Part shown: one piece after another, positions 19,201 through 26,693 of the stretch
Numbering within the stretch: position 1 is the stretch's first letter
Layout of the letters: every line of letters begins with the position of its first letter
Assembly: GCA_964441755.1 (NCBI GenBank)
Contig: CAYTVG010000027.1
Location: 1-41,027, forward strand
DNA from: JAUMBM01 sp964441755
GTDB lineage: Bacteria; Bacteroidota; Bacteroidia; Chitinophagales; Saprospiraceae
Length of the DNA stretch: 41,027 nucleotides
Direction: 5' to 3'
Program-made: the position numbers and the translations under genes
Notes under the pieces: generated by a model
Seen by the model: only the letters and a program-made list of their open reading frames with translations
The model's database searches: none
What the model was told of the DNA's origin: nothing

Positions 19201-19695
19201 ATGGTGGTACTGCCGGGGCAGCCGCAGGTTGCTCAGCAAGATCTGCAGGAATGAATACCGGATATCCTTGGAAGGAAAATCCCTGAGCGTACCCGCGATA
19301 GACAGTTTCCCCTGCACCTTCTGCTTACGATCGATTTCGACCAACAGCTCATGGATATCCTGCGGCAACGGCTTCAGGCTTCTGGCAGTTTTACCATCCG
19401 GAAAAGTAAAATCCTCCCAAAGATAGCCAGCCATTTTGACCAGATGCGACTTACCACTGCCATAGAAACCACTCACCCAGAAGGCCGGCAGGTCTGTTTT
19501 TCCATCCTGCAGGTAGGTGAGATAAGTCTGCAACATTCTCTTCAAACCATCGTGGTACTCCCCTTCGCAGACGAAAGTCTTCAGTTCATATTCTACGATA
19601 GACAGATCTTCATTTTCATTTTTAATCTTGGCTACCCCTTCATTTTTTAGATTTACATACAGCGGATTAAGGGTAAATAGTTCTTTATTTTTCAT
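16261..19695 (-). CDS. brxC: BrxC, BREX P-loop ATPase
   Basis: 1144 residues, typical of BrxC/PglY. The P-loop is GFYGSGKSH (76-84) and the Walker B strand is IIILDEVQQF (263-272). The long C-terminal part is mostly helical, with conserved-looking blocks but no other motif I can name. BrxC is a large ATPase essential for BREX modification and restriction and is thought to work with BrxB, PglZ and PglX. The start follows brxB by 30 bp, and the stop overlaps the pglX start by one base, so it is translated from the same mRNA. Confidence 0.96.
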   Translation of the reverse strand: MKNKELFTLNPLYVNLKNEGVAKIKNENEDLSIVEYELKTFVCEGEYHDGLKRMLQTYLTYLQDGKTDLPAFWVSGFYGSGKSHLVKMAGYLWEDFTFPDGKTARSLKPLPQDIHELLVEIDRKQKVQGKLSIAGTLRDFPSKDIRYSFLQILLSNLRLPRQYHHFKMVYWLKKEGIYEGVKALLEAAGRSIDKEVESLFVSTPLARAVLEMKPDMAANEAQLLALFRAQFARVEAIGRDEFVRAIRDEILPLSFGDKIPCTIIILDEVQQFIGQDGNLAFDVQLLAEDLCSRFDGKFLLVGTGQNALTDTPILQKLMARFRVPVQLTNTDIQTVIRKTILEKKASAVSPLAAKLEAGSGEIARNLAGSIFGYLSDDRHTLVADYPLLPSTRKFWYKVLQVVDVAGTSGQLRNQLRLIDDSLKSIADKDMGQIVPADFIFTQTRADLIQAGLLLNDTSNLIQARKAEGGDAELEGRILSAVFLLDQVTANIPDTGLKSNEYAIADLLIDNLNLSSDAFRTKVKGLVGKLVEEKVLMPVQDEYKLQTKMGAEWEQEFKKQYIRLSGTGDDQIQALRKERILAHLRDKTKGISVAQGTSRMVRDFDLWDKDAAPHTDHKLHVWVRDGWFENESAVESEIRAAGTHTPLAYVFVKKFRDPELRTEIIKFLAAGLTVDAMGLPATPEGEQARKSMETRQLQAKGAMQELIEKICEEAVVLLAGGNKVYAGSLKDNVQEALYSIADRQFPDFKGKADYAHWGQALSKAVQGNPDALSAIGYTGEVNKQAVAAEILRFMGNSAKLGKEIRNHFMKAPFGWPQDAVDAVLVLLKNLQHISCSETDLKVAKINQASFKREVHILGAKDKIAVRKLFQDAGISCPPNHEIFPYSNEYLDKLKKLAAQVGGEAPRPEPLKLDFIREIENKEGNERLLDILQQKEDLQAAFDDWRAKAALVAQREPRWRLLVELINHAPDVPAMEELRLEAGAVRDNRLLLQEPDLIEPMLAVITDKLLALLNQRKEGYIALYERQMADLQANGYFRQLTPEQKHAILLRHQLLVKPEVKMLDAQALLLQLNKASFYTWDTKMAALPGQFQSALEDAALLSAPQAKTFSLPRKTLGSQADIDRYLADLKVALEKVLSEASSIILK

Positions 19696-19725
19696 GACTT
19701 TAGCTTTTAGCTGCTTTACAATAAC

Positions 19726-20271
19726 TTACAACATAATAGGTCTTGCTAAATAATCCCAGCCATCGCGGGCATCGAGTAATCGATAATGATTGTGTTCAAA
19801 CTCCCCCGGAAAGAAGATGAGCAGGCGCCCTTTGACATCCGCATCACAACTTTTCAGAATTTCGGACAAGCGTGCAAAGCCAAACAAGGAAGCGACATCC
19901 CGCACTGCCACCAGTGTATGCTCATCAGCTTCGGCGGCTGAGAGCGCCTGCCGGAGGAAATGAACAGCATAAGGGATGAAGTCGGCTTCCAACTGATCGA
20001 CGACAAACTCGGGATTGACAAAATAAGCATCGCGGTACTCATGGCCCGCCATCCAGGAAGGAAAACAATGCTTCAGCGAGACAGTTTTCCACTTTTTGGC
20101 AGCGCGCAGCGTTGCCGCCTCAAACTCACCGACTTGCAGATCAATTTTCCGCTGATCGGCCGGATCATACACCAGAAACCAGATACGCTCCTGCCCGGAG
20201 AGAGCGTCCGACCAAGGCTCATTGACCACCTTGGCAAAAGCCTCAATCAGCGATTCTGTTCGTGTTGGCAT
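19726..20271 (-). CDS. brxB: BrxB, small BREX protein (DUF1788 family)
   Basis: 181 residues from the second ATG (MPTRTESLIEAF). An upstream ATG at 20301 would add ten residues and a longer overlap with brxA. The second start is preferred because BrxB proteins tend to begin close to this helix. Recognisable features are IWFLVYDPADQRKID near the N-terminus and LLIFFPGEFEHNHYRLLDAR near the end, where a Gly-Glu-Tyr/Phe-rich segment is typical of the family. Role in BREX: required accessory protein that associates with PglZ and BrxC. It overlaps the end of brxA by 29 bp. Confidence 0.9.
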   Translation of the reverse strand: MPTRTESLIEAFAKVVNEPWSDALSGQERIWFLVYDPADQRKIDLQVGEFEAATLRAAKKWKTVSLKHCFPSWMAGHEYRDAYFVNPEFVVDQLEADFIPYAVHFLRQALSAAEADEHTLVAVRDVASLFGFARLSEILKSCDADVKGRLLIFFPGEFEHNHYRLLDARDGWDYLARPIML

Positions 20272-21007
20272 AGCTTCCGATAGCGTTAAGAAGGTTGGCA
20301 AAACCGATGGCAGTCACACTGCCTGCGGATTGATACTGCATAAGATCCACTTTAGCACAGTCGACCGCCAGTGCGCGGAGCTGGCTTTCGGCTAAGCAAA
20401 GCGCGCCGGGTGCGACGCCGGCCCAGATGAAATCCCCTCTGCAACCCGCCAAAAAAGCAAGTAAGAAAGCGAAGCAAGCCACTTGCGGACTTATGGGCGG
20501 TTGGGTGCGGATATTCTTCACCTTGCCCTCGACAAAACCGGCCTGTTTCCAGGAGCTGGCGATATTCTGCGCCAGCGACTTTCGGGTATTGGCCGAGTAC
20601 ACGTTGGGATGCGATTGTTCGATGACCGCTTCAAAGAGATCGATTGCCACCTTATCGCCCGGCAGCACGCCCCGCACCACAGGAATGCTTTCAGCCAGCA
20701 GTTCGTCGTGCTGTACCGCGTAGATGAAAGCCAGGAGCGGTCTGTCATGCGGCTCAGCCTTTTTCCAGAAATACGCCAACGCGGCAAAGGGGGGGTACTG
20801 CAGGTCAAAACCATACAAGCGCTTGAGATAGGTGGCTGTTTTTTCCACTCCGGAAGTGGACTTTTTGCCTGTGACATTGAGCCCCAGCGATTCCAGGAAG
20901 CTATGGCTGTCGAGTGCAAAAGCCATCACTTTTTCCAACTCTGCATACATCATGGTGCGGCTGGTATGAATGGTATTTATTTTTCTCACCTTCCCTTTTT
21001 CGTTCAT
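20243..21007 (-). CDS. brxA: BrxA, first gene of the BREX operon
   Basis: 254 residues from the ATG at 21007. Internal ATGs at 20953 and 20950 (MMYAELEKVMAF) are possible alternatives. It matches the BrxA position and general character: a small, mostly helical, basic protein, thought to bind DNA by winged-helix modules. Its placement directly before brxB and brxC fits the type 1 gene order. Assignment rests mainly on synteny plus resemblance. The promoter should lie in 21008-21100, an AT-rich stretch just before REP-like repeats; no BrxR-type regulator is seen. Confidence 0.87.
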   Translation of the reverse strand: MNEKGKVRKINTIHTSRTMMYAELEKVMAFALDSHSFLESLGLNVTGKKSTSGVEKTATYLKRLYGFDLQYPPFAALAYFWKKAEPHDRPLLAFIYAVQHDELLAESIPVVRGVLPGDKVAIDLFEAVIEQSHPNVYSANTRKSLAQNIASSWKQAGFVEGKVKNIRTQPPISPQVACFAFLLAFLAGCRGDFIWAGVAPGALCLAESQLRALAVDCAKVDLMQYQSAGSVTAIGFANLLNAIGSYANTNRIAD

Positions 21008-21128
21008 TATGTGCCCTTGTTGGCGGGCGATGTTTGGCCGGATATACCCGCTTCAAAGCTAAGGATTTTTTTTTAAAAAGCTCCTGCGGCAGAAAAAGCC
21101 GCTGGCTGTTTTCCGTAGATTGGAAGCC

Positions 21129-21250
21129 CCGTTAGGGGCGTAATATGGGTAGCACCCGTAGGGATGAAATGTGGGTGTGATTTTTTCCGTACAACGGAAG
21201 CCCCGTTAGGGGCGTGATATGGGTAGCACCCGTAGGGACGAAATGTGGGT
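21129..21250. repeat. REP-like repeats, class 1 (two units)
   Basis: Two units of about 65 bp contain the hairpin GCCCC-GTTA-GGGGC followed by GATATGGGTAGCACCCGTAG and AAATGTGGGTGTGA. The same class is found at 37205-37660. The units lie between brxA and a remnant of an IS200-like transposase. Confidence 0.85.
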
Positions 21251-21268
21251 ATGATTCTCCATCATCCA

Positions 21269-21447
21269 TTATTCCAACGGTTTGAAAATATACCGTTCAT
21301 CGTATGTAACTTCAATTTTTTTTAGGATATCAATATACGCCTCCAAGAAATTTGTCTTGGCATGGTGGGCTTCTTGTTCTTGAATATATTGAATTACGCG
21401 TTGTACCTGACTTTTACTGTGCGAAAATGCGCCATAGGAAATACTGG
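21269..21447 (-). pseudogene. C-terminal remnant of an IS200-like / REP-associated tyrosine transposase
   Basis: The reading frame encodes YGAFSHSKSQVQRVIQYIQE, then QEAHHAKTNFLEAYIDI and VTYDERYIF. This is the characteristic C-terminal end of the Y1-transposase-like family (usual pattern: GYGAFSVS..Q...V..YI..QEEHH, then YDERYV). The N-terminal two thirds, including the HUH motif and catalytic tyrosine, are missing; upstream the frame runs into REP-like repeats. The family is known to mobilise REP hairpins, which fits the repeat clusters on both sides. It is a dead fragment. Confidence 0.75.
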
Positions 21448-21454
21448 GGCCGTT

Positions 21455-21658
21455 GTTTTCTACCCATATTCCGTCCCTACGGGACTCCTTAAACACCGGC
21501 CCCGGTGTTTTCTACCCACATTGCGTCCCTACGGGACTCTGGAAAACAACGGGGTTGTTTATTTTCTACCTACATCGCGTCCCTACGGGACTCTGGGAAA
21601 TACCGGGGTTGTTTGTTTTCTACCCACCTCGCGTCCCTACTGGACTCCGGAAAATACC
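21455..21658. repeat. REP-like repeats, class 2 (about four units)
   Basis: Units of about 50 bp carry the hairpin GTCCC-TAC-GGGAC preceded by TTTTCTACCCACAT and followed by a CTGGAAAATACCGGGG linker. The same class, in inverse orientation, closes the window at 40833-41027. In both places the cluster directly abuts a copy of the MITE. Short ORFs here are spurious translations. Confidence 0.85.
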
Positions 21659-21763
21659 GGGCGCAAACCAGATCGTCGCATAAAATCGTTGATTCAGCTA
21701 TCATCCGATGAAAATTGTCCAACAAATAAAAGCCTTCTTAAATATTGTATATTTTTTAATATG
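21659..21763. mobile_element. MITE-like element, copy truncated at the CRISPR array 2 end
   Basis: This copy begins GGGCGCAAACCAGATCGTCG and runs parallel to the copy at 1875 (shared GTTGATTCAGCTATCATC and TTGTCCAACAAATAAAAG). It loses its last 25-30 bases, including the right inverted repeat, where it meets a truncated CRISPR repeat. No target duplication can be seen. Confidence 0.8.
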
Positions 21764-24700
21764 CTCTCTGACAGCATTTGATATTTCAAACCCCACAATC
21801 CGTTGTGTCTTAATCCTTGTTCTGGTGGAATATGCTCTCTGACAGAAAGCAATGGAACTTTCTGAAAGGCAAGTACCAAAGTCTTAATCCTTGTTCTGGT
21901 GGACTATGCTCTCTGACCTCTGCGAAGTTTAACAATCAAAGTTTTGACTGTATGTCTTAATCCTTGTTCTGGTGGACTATGCTCTCTGACTTCTTTTCAG
22001 TGCAATATGATAATCAAACGTAGTCTTAATCCTTGTTCTGGTGGACTATGCTCTCTGACTAAGTAGAAGCCAAGTATTAGATAACGAAGACTTTGTCTTA
22101 ATCCTTGTTCTGGTGGACTATGCTCTCTGACCCCACGCGCACGACCTACTACAAACAGACGCCGAAGTCTTAATCCTTGTTCTGGTGGACTATGCTCTCT
22201 GACTTCGAAGCCCTGTTCTTTTCGGAAGACGTGACCGAGTCTTAATCCTTGTTCTGGTGGACTATGCTCTCTGACACCTTATCTGTTGACAAGCTGGGAT
22301 TATTCCCGTATGTCTTAATCCTTGTTCTGGTGGACTATGCTCTCTGACAGGGAAATTAAACCCGCAATGTATTTCCACCCCGAGTCTTAATCCTTGTTCT
22401 GGTGGACTATGCTCTCTGACAATGGCCATTACGTGAAGCTCGATAACGAGGTCTATGAAGTCTTAATCCTTGTTCTGGTGGACTATGCTCTCTGACCTCT
22501 CCAAGATCAAGCTGAAGCTGATGGTACACTATTGTCTTAATCCTTGTTCTGGTGGACTATGCTCTCTGACTTGGGGTTTCTGCGCCCAAGCCAAAAGCAG
22601 ACAAAGGTCTTAATCCTTGTTCTGGTGGACTATGCTCTCTGACCCAAGCGGAAGAACGGCAGCGAGCCACAGCGACCGCGAGGTGACAAGCCAAATGCAA
22701 CAGGCTTGTAAGTTATTCGACATTAAGCTTATTGATAGCTTGATCGTTTCTGTTGATGGTTTTTACTCTTTATTGCATCAGTCTTAATCCTTGTTCTGGT
22801 GGACTATGCTCTCTGACGCGCTATTAAGTTGCCAAAAAATTACAGATCGTTAGTCTTAATCCTTGTTCTGGTGGACTATGCTCTCTGACAGTTATTACAA
22901 TCATCATTGAAGCGATCATCATTAGTCTTAATCCTTGTTCTGGTGGACTATGCTCTCTGACTATCAAGTTTATTGTTGGTAGCTCGCAGGGGCTACGTCT
23001 TAATCCTTGTTCTGGTGGACTATGCTCTCTGACTAAAACTATCTCTATGGATACGTTTCTTAAGGTTGTGGTCTTAATCCTTGTTCTGGTGGACTATGCT
23101 CTCTGACGGGGTGACCACCAAGGCGAGCTCTATACAGTCAATTGCGTCTTAATCCTTGTTCTGGTGGACTATGCTCTCTGACCCGGATTTTGTTTTGTTC
23201 TTGTTTTCGTAGCCACATTCGTCTTAATCCTTGTTCTGGTGGACTATGCTCTCTGACTTTATTATTTACGTTTCGTGGTATCGTAGAAACCATGTCTTAA
23301 TCCTTGTTCTGGTGGACTATGCTCTCTGACAATGACGAAGATTTTGAAGAAGACGAAGATTAATTAAGTCTTAATCCTTGTTCTGGTGGACTATGCTCTC
23401 TGACGCTTCGCTTATTGTCCGTCGAAATAGACGGGGCAAGTCTTAATCCTTGTTCTGGTGGACTATGCTCTCTGACCCATGAGAACTATTACTGTTTATT
23501 TTTGCTTTCTTCCTGGTCTTAATCCTTGTTCTGGTGGACTATGCTCTCTGACATTCATCATCGGTGGCTCACAGGGGCTACCTGAATTTGTCTTAATCCT
23601 TGTTCTGGTGGACTATGCTCTCTGACTCAAATTAAGATATGGGATAAGAAAGAATGCAAATAGTCTTAATCCTTGTTCTGGTGGACTATGCTCTCTGACT
23701 TTAGCGTTGTTGTTTGCCCCGTTTTGCACTCCGTTTAGTCTTAATCCTTGTTCTGGTGGACTATGCTCTCTGACGGCAGTTATTATGAACATATCGGAGG
23801 AGATAGACCCTCGTCTTAATCCTTGTTCTGGTGGACTATGCTCTCTGACTGCTATACTGCGGGGCTAAAACCACCTAAATGTAGGTGTCTTAATCCTTGT
23901 TCTGGTGGACTATGCTCTCTGACATATAATTCTTTCACTCTCTAAAAAAATATATAACGTCTTAATCCTTGTTCTGGTGGACTATGCTCTCTGACCAGGA
24001 CACAAAGGAGACGCCTGAGCCACAGCCTGAGGTCTTAATCCTTGTTCTGGTGGACTATGCTCTCTGACTTGATATTTTGGCTTTGAAAAAGTCAGGTATC
24101 AAAGTCTTAATCCTTGTTCTGGTGGACTATGCTCTCTGACATTACGGACCACTATGTGGTAGTAGCTCGGAACGACGGTCTTAATCCTTGTTCTGGTGGA
24201 CTATGCTCTCTGACCCTGGACGGGTACCACGTTCACCCGGGATATGACTTGTCTTAATCCTTGTTCTGGTGGACTATGCTCTCTGACCCCAACAGGGCGC
24301 TGGGTAAAGGAAAGAAATAGAAACGTCTTAATCCTTGTTCTGGTGGACTATGCTCTCTGACCCGGATTTTGTTTTGTTCTTGTTTTCGTAGCCACATTCG
24401 TCTTAATCCTTGTTCTGGTGGACTATGCTCTCTGACAGTACAAACTTCCGCCCGCCGGAAATCACGCGGCGTATGTCTTAATCCTTGTTCTGGTGGACTA
24501 TGCTCTCTGACTTCAATACCTCCAACTGCATACTATGAGGAAACTGAGTCTTAATCCTTGTTCTGGTGGACTATGCTCTCTGACACGAAATTTTTAATGA
24601 GCTATGCCAAGAGCATGAAGTAAGCACAGCCGAAAAGTCTTAATCCTTGTTCTGGTGGACTATGCTCTCTGACGTACAAAGTGATGTTTGAAAGAAGCTT

Positions 24701-26053
24701 GTATGAAACGTCTTAATCCTTGTTCTGGTGGACTATGCTCTCTGACAAGGTAAAAGATTTACCTTTCAAATTAAGATATGGGGTCTTAATCCTTGTTCTG
24801 GTGGACTATGCTCTCTGACAAACATTGGTTAAGGTCGTGGATAGCAGAAACAAAGAGTCTTAATCCTTGTTCTGGTGGACTATGCTCTCTGACGAGGCAA
24901 TGCTTCCGTTGTCCGCTATCTTAGCGGACAGTCTTAATCCTTGTTCTGGTGGACTATGCTCTCTGACTGGTAATGGAAGCAATGAAAGAAGGCACTGCAA
25001 ACGTCTTAATCCTTGTTCTGGTGGACTATGCTCTCTGACTTGTCGCTGTTTTTAGCGTTGACAGTGCAGGAAGAGTCTTAATCCTTGTTCTGGTGGACTA
25101 TGCTCTCTGACAATATCTGGTTTGCCTGTTGGCATACCGGATGTATGTCTTAATCCTTGTTCTGGTGGACTATGCTCTCTGACAAGTAAAAAAGTCAGAA
25201 ATATATTCAATAACCTTTAGTCTTAATCCTTGTTCTGGTGGACTATGCTCTCTGACAAACATAACATCATGACAACAACCATACGAAAGCCGTCTTAATC
25301 CTTGTTCTGGTGGACTATGCTCTCTGACTGACTGATGTTAGACCTTCAAAAACAGGTGAATGTCTTAATCCTTGTTCTGGTGGACTATGCTCTCTGACAT
25401 TATCGTGCGTCATTGCTGAACAAGCTTCAGCAAGTCTTAATCCTTGTTCTGGTGGACTATGCTCTCTGACTAGAGAACAAATCTGGGATCGATCTCCTGG
25501 CTCTAGTCTTAATCCTTGTTCTGGTGGACTATGCTCTCTGACAAAGCCTCTAATGTTTTTGAAGAAACCTTCGAGAGTGTCTTAATCCTTGTTCTGGTGG
25601 ACTATGCTCTCTGACACTAAAGTATTTAGTCTAACTGTATATCAAGCCAGAGTCTTAATCCTTGTTCTGGTGGACTATGCTCTCTGACGCCTGTACTTCG
25701 TCTTTTATCCGTCGAAATTGACGGGTCTTAATCCTTGTTCTGGTGGACTATGCTCTCTGACTTTGGAATTAAATTCCGGCATTATTTGCCCAGTCTACGG
25801 TCTTAATCCTTGTTCTGGTGGACTATGCTCTCTGACCCGAAAGAACTTCTTTCTAACACCTCTCAGGAGTGTTGTCTTAATCCTTGTTCTGGTGGACTAT
25901 GCTCTCTGACATTTGGCCAATTTGGTCAACAGTCGGACAAAAGAAGTCTTAATCCTTGTTCTGGTGGACTATGCTCTCTGACTCAGACTTGTTAATTTGG
26001 CCAATTTGGTAAACAGGTCTTAATCCTTGTTCTGGTGGACTATGCTCTCTGAC
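21760..26053 (-). CRISPR. CRISPR array 2, 57 full repeats plus one truncated, transcribed leftward
   Basis: It has the same 37-bp repeat as array 1. I count 57 complete repeats (21807 to 26053) plus a truncated one ending at 21772, where only ATATGCTCTCTGAC remains next to a MITE. The first full repeat has the variant GGAATATG. The right end is perfect and is followed by the same leader as array 1, so transcription is inferred to be leftward. One spacer is present twice (23183-23220 and 24362-24399), and one inter-repeat interval is 137 bp long (22644-22780). Identical repeats and leaders imply that the two arrays use the same Cas machinery, which is not in this window. Confidence 0.97.
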
Positions 26054-26200
26054 TCTATTTTTTGCAACTCAATCAAAATCAGTTTTTTGGATACATAAAT
26101 TGAGGCAAAAAACGATCATATTAGCCGTATTAATCAAGTGTTTGATTCATCTTTCGGTTAAAAGTAAGACATTTTTAGCGGTATGGTAGCGTAATAGGGC
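26054..26200 (-). promoter_or_regulatory. Leader of CRISPR array 2 with putative promoter
   Basis: AT-rich sequence homologous to the array 1 leader, beginning TCTATTTTTTGCAACTCAAT. The minus strand has TTG at 26135-26137 and GTTTTTTG at 26106-26113, spaced 21 bp, matching the arrangement in leader 1. From 26200 to 26693 I see no gene; minus-strand ORFs there are shadows of the next gene extended into intergenic sequence. Confidence 0.83.
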
Positions 26201-26693
26201 AACTATTTTTTGTGATTCACTGCCGTACTTTACAGGAATAAATTGCCGGAAGCTTATTCCAACTGGTCATGGGTACTCACAACCGACAGCCGCTGATCGA
26301 CTAGCCTGACTATGCGCTGCTGGCAGCGCCTGTGGGGCTCGAGGAATTGCCTTGCCAGCGGCAGGAAGCTTGAATGCCTACAGCCGCAGTAATTTTGTCG
26401 GATCCTCGGCAGTTGCCGGGCGGCTTGCGGCCATCGTAATTTTTTTGCGCGCACCCGGCCGATTTACCGTCGTAATGTATAACTTTGTTTTGGGCGTAAG
26501 ATGCATTTGGTTGGCTTGCCATTCCATAGCATCGGCCGGTTTTTTTGCCCGCTAAAATCCATTTGCCAAATTTGACAGCGTCGGCGGGTGTGCAGCCTGG
26601 TCTGGCTGCTGTCAAGGGAGGGGCTTCTGTGCAGCTATGGTTGTAGAGGGGTAGCCCCATAAGCTTATCGCCATACATCAGTCCGTACCGTCC

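Noticed and set aside
21362..21781. ORFs such as VFSTHIASLRDSG-type repeats near 21362-21781 and at 40719-41018
   Set aside because: Translations of REP-like repeats; no start context and the same peptide appears in several frames.
3382..26053. Type VI (Cas13) or type II assignment of the arrays
   Set aside because: No Cas13, Cas9 or tracr-like anti-repeat is seen, and the adjacent CARF nucleases point to type III; still unproven because no effector is in the window.
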